64,000 bases of DNA from Trichobilharzia szidati (Eukaryota; Platyhelminthes; Trematoda; Strigeidida; Schistosomatidae). Below, one piece after another: positions 43,791 through 56,493 of the stretch. Position 1 is the stretch's first letter. The number at the start of each line of letters is the position of its first letter. Below the pieces are notes generated by a model. That model did not search any database, was not told the origin of the DNA, and saw only the letters and a list, made by a program, of their open reading frames with translations. Position numbers and translations under genes: made by a program. The stretch is from the NCBI GenBank assembly GCA_944472155.2, contig OX235277.1, positions 36,342,804 to 36,406,803 on the forward strand, read 5' to 3'.

Positions 43791-44529
43791 ACTGATGCTT
43801 TCGATAGGTAATCTATTGATACCACTGATTCAGTGTAATTTGAATAGTTCTTTGCTAAATATTACTATCATACAAATATAGAACCTGATGATGAATTTAT
43901 CGAAAAGAATATTCCGTGTTCACCACTAATCAATTTTTTTTTTTAATTTCCATTATTCTTATATTTATATGTCTACTAAATAAACACAAAGTAAGTATTC
44001 TTTGTATTTTCTACATGCTGAGAATTCTGTTTTCCAAATCTCCCTAAATCATTTCAAAAAGTTTGTTTTCGCAGGTGTATGCATGTTTATGGAATAAACA
44101 AGATCATATTTTTCACTCTCTCTAAGTGCAATGATATAAATCTCCAACCAGATACTTGGATACAGAAAAAACATTCACGTTCATGATGTATGTGGTGATA
44201 TCTCGTACCTTCACAAGGTGAATATGCAGTTCAATGGCATTTCATTTCCATTATACCTATTCCTGGAAATCGAGTGTCTTCCACGTGATTTGTTGGTAAG
44301 TATATATCCACGTTTTACCATTACGCATTCTTCTTGAAATAATGTCTGTTCATCACCCACAAATCTATCCGACTTGAATTAGGCATGTGTAAACAAATGA
44401 TAATTTAATTGTGATTGAATTCTCAGCGAGATAACATTTTTTCACGATAAGTGTTTAGATAGGATTGTAGTCGCCGAAACGACTAGCAGTGGTATGTTGC
44501 CAGCTATGTACACTCTTCAAAAGTAGCAA
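43791..44529. other. Unassigned
   Basis: 43880-43925 (GATGATGAATTTATCGAAAAGAATATTCC) resembles a PLE end. The rest is not recognised. Confidence 0.3.
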
Positions 44530-45605
44530 TAAATGGATTTTCATGACAGTTGTAAGATTGATGACAATGAAATAGGAATTAAATCAGAAATTAAGTATCT
44601 TGGGCTTATTCTCTCTTCTGATCTCTCCTGGTCTTCCCATGTCTCAGCGATCTCCAGTAAAATATTCCGCCTGACATTTTACAGTAAGAAGTTAAGGCAC
44701 TCGGGTATAACTCAACCCCTCCTCTTACAGTTCATAAACTCTTGCATCCTACCTATTCTTCTTTATTGTTCACCCCTGCTTATTCTTTCCTGGTTTGCTT
44801 AAAAAGAACTATGTCACAATTCGTAGAATGCTGAAGACTGTCATTGGGATGAGTGGTGTCCCAGTGGACTACATAGTTAACTTCGTTGTCGATAGGTTTT
44901 TGACTTCGTGCAGTAAATTTGCTAAAGGGATTTTTTCTGACTTGGAGCATCCACTTCACCCTCAGATTTCACCTTGCATCTCCTCAGGTAGAACAAGAAG
45001 TAACCTCAGAAAACGGTGTACTCATACGTCTAAGTATAAAAATTCTATGATACCATACTTGGCACGTATTTTATGTGATGAAAATAGCGTCAGGCAAGAA
45101 TTGACTAACCTTTTTTCATCTAGTAAATAAACAATCTCGTCCATCCATCCTTATATACCTTCAAGTTTTACTTTTATTGTTTCTATTATATTTATGGTCC
45201 TGTTGCTTCTTTGTTTTTTACTTTCATAACTGCAAACACCAACTTATCTCTATGACTGCTGTAATCTTTGTTTTTTCCCTCACCATATCATGTGAAGAGA
45301 ACATTATATTCAGTATTTTTAATCATGCAAAGATTTGTATACCACATTGACAATACTGTGTGAAACAAGCCCACGCCATTTTCCACTTGTATTATTATTA
45401 TTACCTTAGCTGCTTTCATTATTAGTATTTTCATTTTATATGCTGCATTTTTTTGACATTACCCTTATTGTAAATGTAGAAAAATTTTCTCTGATTAATT
45501 TTATTTATAATTTGAGGAAATTAGATGCAACACTGTGATTAATGCTGAAAATTTCATTCTGTATCATAAGTACTGTTTTTGGAATAAAGTGAATCATTAT
45601 TATTA
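44530..45605 (+). mobile_element. CR1-like LINE, RT C-terminus and 3' UTR
   Basis: Frame 1 (44533-44802) reads IKSEIKYLGLILSSDLSWSSHVSAISSKIFRLTFYSKKLRHSGITQPLLLQFINSCILPILLYCSPL. A frameshift near 44797 leads to frame 2 (44795-45130): MLKTVIGMSGVPVDYIVNFVVDRF then SPCISSGRTRSNLRKRCTHTSKYKNSMIPYLARILCDE. The 3' UTR ends TTTTTGGAATAAAGTG plus (ATT)n at 45592-45605. Overlaps in content with the C-terminus of the 13-kb copy and is similar to it. 5'-truncated before the catalytic motifs. Confidence 0.85.
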
Positions 45606-45689
45606 TATCATATTAAGTACACAAAGAAAAGAATTTATACATATATATATATTATTTTTCAAAGGCACATCTGTAGGGATTTGACTGGT

Positions 45690-46000
45690 TTCAAGTTTTA
45701 TCGTGGACTAGTATCAGTTAGAGAGCCAATGAAAACAGTGGAGTCCTGGACAGATTTTCGTACTTATCAAGAACCCTTCAGCAGCACACACTTATGACCC
45801 CACCACGGATTGAGTTAAGGACTTTCTAGTTATAAGGCAAGCTCGTAGATCATTCAGACACTACGCCAGAAGCCGATGATCCATCAACTTTACCTTTTAT
45901 CAGTTCGTGAGTTTAGCGCCACTGCTAGCCAATGTCATTGACGAGTATTTGTTCTCACATGTGACAAGGTCAATCCTACTGGCCACGGTTTCTTGCTTGA
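45690..46000 (-). mobile_element. Diverged Sm-alpha SINE
   Basis: Minus-strand tail (TTTTATCGTGGACTAGTATCAG), ribozyme remnant (CTGGACAGATTTTCG, AACCCTTCAGCAGCACAC), tRNA-like part (GTTATAAGGCAAGCTCGTAGATC) and leader. No intact core. Confidence 0.65.
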
Positions 46001-46399
46001 ACTTCGGATGACTTCATCGTTTATCTAGTCACTATCACGTATTCAACTAGAAATAGATTTTTGTTAACCAATTGAATATGCGAATGTACCTCACAGATTT
46101 GGAGAATGCATCACTAGAAGCATTTCCGATAGGCTGCTGTCGACTTTCCCCAGTAACTTTCTTCGCTGAAAAGTGAAAATCGTTCGGTCGACCGAAATGT
46201 ATAAGCAACGAACAGCTTTGGCCGGTAACAAATGTGTTCGAGGAAATATTGACGGAGTGGGTATACGCTGAGAATACATTCTAGCGACATCTCAATTCAT
46301 GTCTTTGAGTAGGACTCAAATGGGAAGTAATAGGTTGGTTTTCATAGGATGACTGTCGAGATATAGGGATGATGGTTAAAGAGTGGAGTGAACGTCAGC

Positions 46400-46600
46400 C
46401 ACACTCATCGTATGGAGCTTAATCCCTAGTCGACAAACTACTAAACCTCAACTGGCTGATATTATCCCTGGTTAGTAGGAGAGAGTGGGCGTAATGCTAT
46501 CAACCCCAATCGGTAAAAAATTAACGCCACTGCTAGGTAGACTTCAAAGCTCAAGGTGGAATCCCTATTTCCCACTTGTAACGCAAAGAAATAAAATAAC
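46400..46600 (+). mobile_element. SINE2/RTE-leader-like remnant
   Basis: GTGGGCGTAATGCTATCAACCCC near 46483 and AACGCCACTGCTAGGTAGACTTC near 46530 correspond to the shared leader of the RTE at 19.95 kb and the SINE2 body. No clear tRNA head or tail. Confidence 0.45.
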
Positions 46601-47299
46601 AATCATATAAGTGAGGAATGCAAGGCTGTAGACTATGTTGAAGCCAGTTGAATGCGATCACAGGGAAATGAGTGGAGTAGGGGTGTCGCACTAATGTCCC
46701 ATGTTTCATTGGGACATCAGGAATAAATAGTAATAGATTAAAATCCTGACTGAGTGGATGGTCCTCATAAAATGGAGATAAATAAATGGTTAGAATGTGT
46801 TTGTGTTACCTTTAGACCTTTGCAAACTAGACATTGACGTGGCCTTATAAGCCATTTAGGCATAATCGGCTGCATTTTCCCCTAAAAACTTTTACCCTCA
46901 TTTTCTTAATATAAATTTTTGAATTAGAATTTCGGTGTGAACATTTTCTCAGTTGATTTAATCGTTTTGTTTTCCATCTCACTGCCCACTTCTTATAAAA
47001 TCATACACAGATGCCATCCATATACAGAAGAAGCATGAGAGCTTTTGAGTGTTTTTCATTATGCTCAATTGAGACGATGAAATTCAGCATAAGGCGAACA
47101 ACACATTCTCTGAGAGATTTAAAACGAACACAACAACACTCTACTGAAAATGTGGGCGGGTAATAATAATCAGGTAAAGAGGATAAAAAAAATAATAAAG
47201 GGGAAAATTGTAAACAGTGAAGCAGCCACTTTAGCGCTTATTTTGGTTAGTTTATGTGATGAGATGTTGTGAGAAGTATTTAATAACTGCCACCAAGGG
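46601..47299. other. Unassigned
   Basis: No gene or repeat recognised. Confidence 0.3.
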
Positions 47300-48010
47300 A
47301 TAAAATAAACTTTTGAAGTTGAATATGAAACTACCACCACCCCTTTCTTGACAGTGAACTAACTGGAAGGACTGATGGAACCTTAAGAAGTTTTGTTCAT
47401 GTGAAATCTACATAGAACATCCAACTGACAAACTTCTATAGCTGGGTGGCGAGTTGGCGGAAGCACCCTTTACCACTAGTGTTCAAAGTACTTGAAACCG
47501 CGAAGCTCTAGAAGAAGAATTAGACCCTCTGAGAGAAATTATCATCTATGATGGATACCTGAGATTTACTGACATGAATATGAAACTAATATCCAGAGAC
47601 ATGTGGCATCCTCTGTAACGAAAAAGGAAAGTTTCTAGGGTCATTGAATTTGTGTTGTCCATGAGAAAATGATTTGAACATCTTTGAAAACTTTGTTTGC
47701 GTCAACGCCAGGAGTAGTGCTCTACAATGTAATACTGGTTTTCAGAGGCTTGAATAATCAGACCTCGCATATGACCGCTTCTATATGAATATACCCGTCC
47801 AACTGTTCCTGCGGAGTTAGGTATATCGGTCGTCTGATGTGTATCGTGGAGGAACTATCCCTTGGCGTTATGAAAATGTGACAGGGTCTTTGTGAGGACT
47901 ACCATAGGTGAATAATTTGTAGACACTGGTCACTGCTTTAAACAAATTCCTTCTTCGAAAAGATCTACAAAGTGAAGAACAATCTCCTAAAAATATAGGA
48001 ATAGAACTTG
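47300..48010 (+). mobile_element. Decayed PLE-B coding remnant
   Basis: Plus-strand pieces: FLDSELTGRTDGTLRSFVHVKS then IQLTNFYSWVA (47340-47455; cf. FLDVNLSMRTDGTLKRSIYRK..QLTNFYTWV at 26.6 kb) and SNCSCGVRYIGRLMCIVEE near 47798-47855 (GIY-YIG core). Stops and frameshifts throughout. Confidence 0.7.
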
Positions 48011-48036
48011 TACACTGTGGTAGAGTATAATTCCAT

Positions 48037-48185
48037 CGTGGATCAAAATTATTTCGATAAAGTCTCACAGTGTTATACAGTTATATTTACTGATGACCAC
48101 GTTTCGAGCACAATTTATTACTGCTCATAATCATATCAAGGCACTACTCACACAACTTTCCAACTTCGTTTATATAATTCCATTA
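48037..48185. repeat. Dispersed repeat shared with 58845-58970
   Basis: CACAGTGTTATACAGT, ACTGATGACCACGTTTCGAGCAC, CATATCAAGGCACTACTCACACAAC line up with 58860-58955 in the same orientation. Possibly a terminal piece of a PLE since both copies lie beside PLE remnants. Confidence 0.6.
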
Positions 48186-48239
48186 TTTTTCATTGCTTGA
48201 CTTAATTGATAGTAGTATTTTCCATATTTCTTGTATGAG

Positions 48240-48690
48240 TGATTAGGTATTCCTATTCCATCTACTGGGTGTAGATTATTCGATGAACAAAGATTCAGTA
48301 ATCAACCTCTCTCTCTCCACCCGCCTATATTACTTCGTAGAACTTTGATTCTGCCCCACCCACCCTATTGGGTTGTTGTGTGTCAATACATGCAGTGCAA
48401 TTGCTGAGCTTTTTTCTAAATTACTTATCTTCTCGGGGTCAATCATTATAGCATTGGCTAAATTCTTGTTCTGATAACCTCACTACTCCTGATCTACTAG
48501 TTTGACCTATGTAGTTCACTCAACTCACAGTTAATGCAAGGTATTTTGTAAATTATTTTATTTTGTCTAATCGGGTCAACCTATAGAGTAGTTTTGCCTA
48601 CAGAGCTTGTCCTATTTGAGTGAGTTTGTAATTTTGAAAGCCAACCTAATTTCCACCTTATTAAGAATCCTACGTAGGAAATCACATGTC
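48240..48690 (-). mobile_element. PLE-C GIY-YIG fragment
   Basis: Minus-strand GCATTAACTGTGAGTTGAG then CATAGGTCAAACTAGTAGATC gives a C.NCE......GQT-like GIY-YIG core, and flanking CCGATTAGACAAAATAAAATAATTTAC aligns with 1450-1500. More decayed than the copy at 1.4 kb. Confidence 0.6.
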
Positions 48691-49774
48691 CCTTCCTTAT
48701 ATGGTAAAACTATAGATGCCTAATATTCCTTCTGAAAGATATTGTACTATGGCCCCATTTTCTCATTACTGGGGCTTCAATAATTCAGATATTAAAACAA
48801 CTGGAGCTCTGCATGCAGAAGAGAATCCTCTAACCAATCCCACTGTCACTGTAATATCCCTGTTGCTTTCAACCAATTTCCTTTGTTTCCTTTCTGTAAA
48901 GATACTTACACTGAAGCTGGTACTGTAATATGTTTTTCGTCTCACGTCGTTCTGTGTTCTCGCTCAATCAGAGAGGGATGAGGAACAGATTGCTATTATT
49001 TAATGTTGTTGGCGTATACGAGTGCTTTCCGTGATGACTGCGTTCGTCTCCAGTTTGACGTCCCTACTCCAACCTCAATGTTATCGCAAAATACAGAAGT
49101 AGCAACATGATAACACTCTTTGATACAAAGTTATTACGAAACTAATTCACTTCCTTAAAAATTTACTACTATAATGAAAGAACTTGACATGAACAATGGC
49201 ATCAACAGGCATCAGTGGACAACCCACTTCAACAAGGAGGTAGGATAAAATCTTCGGTCGTCTTTCAACAGTATGCTTCTGACTTCAATTGTTCACTGGA
49301 TCATGAGCACTCAGTAAGGAGTTGAAAGATCTCGAATTTTATGCAGAATGAGTTTCAATTGGGAAATAGAGCCTCAACAACATATCTTCATTTCGACCTG
49401 TTTTCAGAAGTCCTCTTTAGCGAGCTGCACGATTTTCCATAATTTTTTATCGCCTTCTCACACTGCATGCTATGCAAAAATGCAAGTATTGATCTTGAAA
49501 CTTTCAAAGTACTTGATCTGTTGAGATCACAGACAAATAGGAAACTGATCGCTTTAAATACGAGATTCATTTGGGAATCAGAAAGTTAGAGTGTTGAAGG
49601 GTACTTAATGAGTAAGGACTAGTGTATGCATAATCGAATGTAATACAACAATGCGTAAAATGACGTGAATGCCTGAACACACATATTTACCCTGAACACA
49701 GAAGATCAGTTCCCAATGCTGAATGAAGGATGCTGTGACCTAATAATTTTAGAAATTATTCAATATCATTTTTT
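48691..49774. other. Unassigned, 1.1 kb
   Basis: No repeat recognised. Open stretches at 48716-48928 and 49388-49570 (60-70 codons) lack motifs. Confidence 0.3.
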
Positions 49775-50672
49775 TTAAATGGACTCACAGAAAAAACTTG
49801 GAGGATCTTGACTTCGCCGATGATATATGTCTGATTTCCCACAAACTGGAAGATATGCAAGCGAAAAGCAACAAGTTGGCAGAAGAAGCATCCAGAGAAG
49901 ATAGGCCTTCAGGTGAACGTAGAGAAAACAGAGGTGATGAAGATTCCTGGGCAACACCACCAACAGCAACAACAACAACTGACAACAATCAGCATAAATG
50001 GGAGGAACCTGAAAGAAACAACCTGTTTTACCCGCCTACGTGGGAAGCATCGTTTCAACTACAGGCCAAAGGAACTGACGAGGATATCAAAGCAAGAATT
50101 GGAAAAGCAAGATAAGCTTTCACTACTCTCAAGTCTGTGTGGAGGTCAACAGCACTCTGCATCAAAAATAACATCCGGATTTTCAACTCCAATGTGAAGT
50201 CAGTCAGTGCTACTATACGGATCAGAGACTTGCACTGCGCGTCATAAAGAGCATCTCAAACAAACTACAGACCTTCATTAACAGTTCTCTTTGCTCAGTA
50301 CTCAAGATCAGATGAGTAGAAAAGATCAGTAATAGAGATCTCTGGGAGCGAACCAACCCACCAGGAACCGATTGTGGAACAAAAAGGTAGGAAGAAATGG
50401 AGATGGATTGGCCATACTCTGAGGAAAGAAACCATCAAGTGACATCACTAGACAAGCCAGTGCTAGAGTGGAACCCGAAAGGGAAGCGTTGAGTTGGTCG
50501 TCAGTGCAAGGGTGACTTGGAGGAGGTCATGTGAAGAGGAGATGAAAACGTGTGGGCAGACTTGTAGCCAGGTGAAGACTGTAGCAGAGAACCGAACGCA
50601 ATGGAGACGCACGGTGGAGGCCCTATGTTCCTGTAGGAATTAAAGGATACAATAATAATAATTATTATTATT
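49775..50672 (+). mobile_element. Young RTE-clade LINE, 5'-truncated
   Basis: Starts inside the RT at KNLEDLDFADDICLISHKLEDMQAKSNKLAEEAS (FADD box near 49810-49821), then VNVEKTEVMKIPGQHHQQQQQQ (CAG/CAA run), TISINGRNLKETT, and the C-terminal blocks in shifted frames: SNVKSV.. near 50185, TTPPGTD-like, GEDWSQVK near 50560. Tail GAGGCCCTATGTTCCTGTAGG and (AAT)n at 50651-50672. Several frameshifts, but very similar to the copies at 10.6 and 60.4 kb, so fairly recent. Confidence 0.9.
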
Positions 50673-50859
50673 TTAAAACAAGCAACAAAAGTTAATATAG
50701 TAGAATTTAATCAATTCATCAAATTTTGGTCGAACTCGTCAGCTGAATACTCTACATACACAGATATATATATATGTTCTTTTGAAATTACATTGGGAGT
50801 TATAAGACTGATAAGTAAATAAACTGCATTGAATTATTCATGCAGAAAGGCAGGTGGAA

Positions 50860-51265
50860 ATGTTTTCCAGGTCACATTCAAATAGATAAGGAGAGAGGGA
50901 GTATGAGAGATTAAAATTAAGATAAAATGCAATACGCTTCAATTACATCACTTAGATAAGCAATTAGACATTAGAGAATATAACAAGAATTGCAAACAGA
51001 GTAATATCAATAGTAATAGTTGTAATGATAATAACAGTAATAATAATGTCAAAGTGAGTCAAGATAATGCTACTGATAAGAGATAGTTTTCAATTAATCA
51101 AGAATGATAATAATAATAATAATAGGTAGAATAATAGGTAAAATGTATTACCATGGTAGATTCAGAGTGACAACCATCTCCTTTTGTACACAGAGACCTG
51201 GTTTTACTGATACAAGCCACACAACCACAATCAGGGTTCCTTACTCTGAGGGATTATTTTCCGTC
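50860..51265 (-). mobile_element. Penelope-like element C-terminal end
   Basis: Minus-strand VSVKPGLCVQKEMVVTLNLPW at about 51170-51232 is the PLE C-terminal signature. The remainder is 3' region with (AAT)n at 51105-51124. Confidence 0.6.
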
Positions 51266-51429
51266 AGCTCCAATATTTGTCGATCTTTGTGAAGCCTAGT
51301 ATTTTGTTTGAATTCATAAATCATAAAAATTAGTTATATATATATGCATGTATATATATATATATATATTGTAATACTCGCGTATGCATAAACGCAGAAA
51401 CGGAAGAAACGAAATATGGGACTTGACTT

Positions 51430-51660
51430 CATCAACCCAGATCCTAACCTACAAGTTACAAGACGAGCTCGTTGACTACTCATCCAGTGGGTCCCAAGCT
51501 TTCTATGTAACAGGAGGCTGATGTGTTCGGACGTCAGTGGATGCGTAATACCAATGTGCCCCAGACTTGAACAGAACAGTTGTCTAGTTCAGTTGTCCTG
51601 GTTTTCAGAGATTGTCTAAGTAATAATAACCTGTGTCTTCAAACGTGAAACAGATGAAAC
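51430..51660. mobile_element. Sm-alpha SINE remnants, head to head
   Basis: 51440-51500 minus tRNA-like part (GTTACAAGACGAGCTCGTTGAC, CCAGTGGGTCCC). 51545-51660 plus ribozyme/tail remnant (CCCCAGACTTGAACAGAACAG, TTCAGAGATTGTCTAAG). A (TA)n run lies just upstream at 51350-51369. Confidence 0.5.
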
Positions 51661-52864
51661 CCCGAAAAACTAACTCTTAACTTTTTAACTCAAAATCAGA
51701 CATTCCATTCATTGTAGAGAAGAATTCATCAGACTAACCAACTGAACAAAAGAGAATGGAGGAGTGTCCCTATATAGGCGAACAACAATTAAGGCTTAAA
51801 TGATGAAATATTGCTGCCATTATTATGATGAATATGTCTATAGTTAACGTATATATTCTTATTGCTTGTTTTGCGAAGAATCAACTGTTTTTGAAAGTAG
51901 CCTATGTTACTTAAAAAAGATATTAACTGAGTGAATCATGGACAATTGTTTATTTCTTTTCTAAAAATAAAAAATAGACAGCGTAATAATTATCCCGTCG
52001 ATTGCTGTTTTTTTTTCACTTGTTCCTCAATTGATACTGAGCATTAATGAACACTATTCTTTTATCCACCTACCTAGAAGAAATAATCTGCTTTATGGAC
52101 AGTTTGGGACATCCCTTTTCCCCACCTAGTTAAACACAAAGGAAAACTCGTGACCATGTCAGATGTCGGACATCTCAATAACCATGGTAACATCGTTTTC
52201 ACTGCTTTTCAGACCATAGACCACAAAAGTTAGAATTGATGGGCTATTGTTTTAGATCCCAGGAGATAAATGGTTTGTGGAAAATTAATCTAGCGCTTAC
52301 TAGTGACGGAATAAAGCGTAAAGTTGCATGAAATTCTGCTGTCGATAGCGTCTAAGGAGCTAATCGTAAGCACGGATACGTACCGATAACAATGCCTAGT
52401 GGTCGCGCTGAATGTCACAATTTCGCAGAATTTAGAATTGGACATTATTACGCATTGAGTTTGACGCTGATGAACGTTTTTTCCAAAAAGCTATAGAAGC
52501 TTCGCAATTAAACCATCCACTTCATAGAATAAGGCACTACACCAAAAGTAGATCCACCTTAGGTTTAAAAATATTCGAATTATTTCATTACATCATTAAC
52601 TATATTCCTTTTACATGTTTCATGTGTTATCCCTATTTATTAAAAGTACACTTTACTTCAAACGTCAATTAAGATGTTTCTTTGTTATTAAACATAATAC
52701 TGTAGAAATCCATAAGCAATATTCAATCTATTTTACACTTTTTCAGGAGATTTCGCTTCATACAGCCTAATTAAAATGATACCTGCAGTGAAATATAGTT
52801 TTTTGTTTACCAAAAGTATATTCATTTATCACCACAGATTGATGTCCGTTAAACGACCATCGAT
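51661..52864. other. Unassigned, 1.2 kb
   Basis: No gene recognised. 52470-52530 (AAGCTATAGAAGCTTCGCAATTAA) faintly resembles the PLE-E terminal sequence. Confidence 0.3.
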
Positions 52865-53110
52865 AAACCAGCGACTACTGGATATCTGCTTCGTCCTGAC
52901 TTGAGACTCTTCAACAGCAGACAACAATTAGTGGTACGAGCCCAAGACCTTCAGGTTACATGTCAACCTTGTAGACCACTTAGCTCCCGGGATGCAAGCT
53001 AATAGCCGTGAATTCCAACTTTTACCAACTTATAATATTAGCGACACCGCTAGTAGTTATGAGCGACGTGATAAACCCCACTGCTCAAGACTTCTCACCA
53101 GAATTTCAGT
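52865..53110 (-). mobile_element. Diverged Sm-alpha SINE
   Basis: Minus-strand ribozyme remnant (CTGGATATCTGCTTCGTCC, GAGACTCTTCAACAGCAG), tRNA-like part (GGTACGAGCCCAAGACCTTC) and body (GTGAATTCCAACTTTTACC). Confidence 0.65.
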
Positions 53111-53229
53111 CAACTTTGTTACCACTTGATTGGTAAAATATGTTGATGTAAAAACCGACTATATATTAGTGTAAAGGCAGTTGATAATGCGGAACTAATT
53201 GAAAAGCAATCATCTTGATTCACTCAAAA

Positions 53230-53400
53230 ACAAAGTCAATTCGTAAACCATAACAAATTATCGATAATATATCACGCAACCACAAAATGAGAAGAGTTAA
53301 AATGTGAGATTATCCAGGGACAAAGGTGTTTATTAATAAACAAGTCATCATACGATATGCAAATATCAGAACAATCATATACAGTTTTATCCAACTTCAT
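53230..53400. repeat. Dispersed repeat shared with 19660-19830
   Basis: Same orientation and block order as 19660-19830. Unknown family. Confidence 0.45.
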
Positions 53401-53544
53401 TGGCTTTTTTCATTGAATGATATGACTGTCAGTTGATGTTTATAATGTATATCAGTATCTGTTTTCCGGTTTCTACTTTTGTACTTTACCCATGCATCCA
53501 CCTGTGGTAGAAATCATACTGGCTAGTATAGTTTGATATAAATA

Positions 53545-54412
53545 TATATCATGGAGAAGATTTGTAGCTCAGGTGGATGATTTTGATGTGATTGAGTTCT
53601 CTGGGCTGGAAAGTTAATTTGCGAAGCTTTCATTGCCTTACTAGGAAACGTCTTCCTTCAGAGCGTAGACTTCAGTTTGAAGTGAGCTTTCAGATTTCTC
53701 CACGAGTTTACTAGTCATCTCTGCTGGTGACCACCTTGAACGTGACTCTTTGTTTGATTTCGTGTGTATTCACCCTATCTAGGCTACTTGTATTAGAACT
53801 GATTGTTTCCTTAACCTGAAGTTTGCCGCTTTGAATATGAGATTTCCTCCTAATTGACTAATAAATTTTGTCTATTTCAATGTGTTTGTTAGTTGAAGAT
53901 TCACTGGAATACCAGGCAAGCTTCTAAAAATTCTCTAGAATTCTTGTTGTTTCCTCTCTCTATTGTTTGAACGTTGTGCCAGTCAAATTGAAGTTTGTGG
54001 TTGTCTGTATGTAGTGATATGAGGAAGTGGATGTTATGCCTTTTGACGGCTAGCTTATGTTTATGGATACGAAGAAGAAGGGGACGTCCACCTTTGACCA
54101 ATGTAGTGTTTTTCGCAGCTGTTACAATTTATTTAGTAGATGATGTTGGTTTTATCTTCTTTCGTTGTTGAGTCTTTCAGTTGACACAGCCAACTGAGTG
54201 AAGTGATTTTGTTGGTTTGTGTGTGACACCAATTCTTAAAGGTTTGAAGAGTCTCGCAGACATATATTTCTGAGATTTCCTTTATATATGGTAGGGCGAT
54301 TTTCTTTGTGCTTTCCTTGGGGGCCTTTCCTTGGGGGCCTTTCCTTTGATAGGTTGGCTTAAGGGTACATGTCTTTTGATGCAATCTGTATATATCCATT
54401 CTTTTGGAAGAC
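53545..54412 (-). mobile_element. PLE-E, left arm of head-to-head pair
   Basis: Minus-strand terminal sequence 53550-53700, a GIY-YIG C-terminal part (53901-54101: LLLRIHKHKLAVKRHNIHFLISLHTDN..FDWHNVQTIERGNNKNSREFLEA), and the linker IALPYIKEISEIYVCETLQTFKNW (54133-54399). It ends at the junction near 54412, where the strand switches. Confidence 0.8.
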
Positions 54413-54900
54413 GTCTTCGAGAAATCTTTCTTCAGTTTTCCTTTCCCTTTCCTTCAGCCACATCAAATTCACAAGAGAAGAGGAATCCGAGAACAAAATT
54501 CCATTTTTGAACGTCTCAGTCGCGCGAACAATCACAGGGGAATTAGAAATTCAAGTTTATAGACAATCAACTCACACGAACCAAATACCTAATTGCAACA
54601 GTAGTAATTCAATAACAAATAAAAAGGAATTGTATACAAAAGAGTGGATATCCACGAATTTCAAAAAGACATATACGCCCAAGCCAACCTATCAAAGGAA
54701 AGGCCCCCAAGGAAATCACAAAGAAAATCGCCCTACCATATATAAAGGAAATCTCAGAAATATATGTCTGCGAGACTCTTTAAACCTTTAAGAATTGGTG
54801 TCACACACAAACCAACAAAATCACTTCACTCAGTTGGCTGTGTCAACCGAAAGACTCAACAACGAAAGAAGATAAAACCAAATGTATTATTGATATAATA
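54413..54900 (+). mobile_element. PLE-E, right arm of head-to-head pair
   Basis: Plus-strand frame to 54791 reads LSFSHIKFTREEESENKIPFLNVSVARTITGELEIQVYRQSTHTNQIPN, the IKFT.E.E...LPFL.V...R...G.L...VYR.STHT signature of the PLE RT thumb, then KPTYQRKGPQG. From about 54640 it mirrors the left arm (54170-54360), giving an imperfect inverted repeat. Confidence 0.8.
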
Positions 54901-54989
54901 TAAAACTTGGGCACATTAATGTCGTTCATAAGACTATTCATTCATTCATTATAATACAAAAGCGTTCATAATAAAGGCTGTCGGTGATA

Positions 54990-55430
54990 GCAATGAGAGT
55001 CACCTTTCTCCTGTGTCATTTCAAAGGCTTCGCTGTGAATTATTTGGTATGTGACATCATTACTACACTGTCACCAGTTTTGAAGCTTTTTCAAAAGCCG
55101 ACTGCAATTTTATGCTCTTTTCGATGATGATGCCTATCGTTGCAACTTGATCAATACATGATTTGCTTTTCCTGAATCCACCTGGGTCCCGTAATACTTT
55201 TGGATCCAGAACACATTTTTATGCGATTTAATATTTTACTCGGTGTGGACATAACCGAGATTCCTAGTACTGCTTGCAAGCTGTTAATTTCCCCTTCTGT
55301 GGTTGCTTCATAAGATCCCCATAGAGGAGCGCAAATAAGACATGCGGAGTTGGGCATACGAGGGTGGGTGATCCTGTGGCAAGAGCGATCGTGGAGGCAG
55401 CTAAAAACAACTGAGGAGATAATGCTAAAA
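54990..55430 (-). mobile_element. RTE RT remnant in left arm
   Basis: Minus-strand RDPGGFRKSKSCIDQVATIGIIIEKSIKLQSAFEKASKL resembles RPEQAGFRRNKSCIDQIVTLRIIIEQSLEWQSP of the RTE at 7.4 kb. The mirror copy on the plus strand lies at 62440-62860 in the right arm and differs at many sites. Confidence 0.65.
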
Positions 55431-55679
55431 CGGTGAGATGCATCCTTTCAGGAAAAAAATTATTTTGAACGCTTTAAATTTTTAATTTGTTTCAATTCAT
55501 TTATGTTGACAAGACTGAATAAATAAACAATTCATCGTGTTACTGACACAGCTTTCAAAAGTAACAGAAGGAAGATTTACTAATGTTTTGAATATTGGGA
55601 ATAAATACACGTCCAACAACTCTGATTGCAGATTCAAGGCTTGATTATGATCTGATACCAGTAATGTGACCATCAGAAA

Positions 55680-55800
55680 GCCAGGTTGAACTGGACAGCT
55701 GTTTCATCTTTGCTGAGGGGTCTTCATCAGTGTACACCTACCAAGGTTCTCAGGGCCTTCCGCTTACAAGGTGAGTTTTGAGACCGGAACATATCTTACA
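55680..55800 (-). mobile_element. Sm-alpha remnant in left arm
   Basis: GAACTGGACAGCTGTTTCATC, GGGTCTTCATCAGTGTACACC and CTTACAAGGTGAG show the ribozyme and tRNA-like parts. The mirror copy in the right arm is at about 61995-62125. Confidence 0.6.
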
Positions 55801-56493
55801 CATTTAACCCCATACTAGCTACTCACAGTGTAACGAATTCTTCACTTCAACATGCTACTTAATCGTTTTAAGTTATGACTTAGGAAAAAAGAAGGATTTA
55901 TGGATAGGAAAGATACTCCTTCAATTGTGGGACTATAGAAAGCACTTATATTTGTTCCCTTCGTTTCCGATTGGACATTTGCATGCAAACCTCGTCATTT
56001 TATAAGTAGTAACGTCTATTTTACAAGTTAGATTGCTAGCCTCACGCCTAACCCTGTTATCCTCTTTGGGTTCACTGTAGGGTGACACCCTAGGTGAAGT
56101 TTAGGAGTGCGTTGGCTGAGACCTTCTGAGTGGCTGACTATCATTCATAAGGCGTCTCTGCCAATAGTCATTTCTTGAGTGTTTGAGTGAGGATAAAAAA
56201 TAGCAAATGTTAAACCATATGAGACCTTCACAGTATTAGGAAACAAAATTGTGACAGGGTATTACAATTTTTTTTAAAGTTTAAAATGATCGCAAATTGG
56301 TCAAAGAAATCCAGCTTGCTACTTGCCGTAAGACATTGTGACAATAGCTCTGATTATGTCATATTATATTTCACAAAACTGAAATGTAGTCTGTAAACAT
56401 TGACGAATAAAATATTCACTAGTGAAATACTAAACAAAAGTGACAGATTAAGATCCGCCAAAAAAGACGTTTAAATTTGTTTGGTTACAGGAT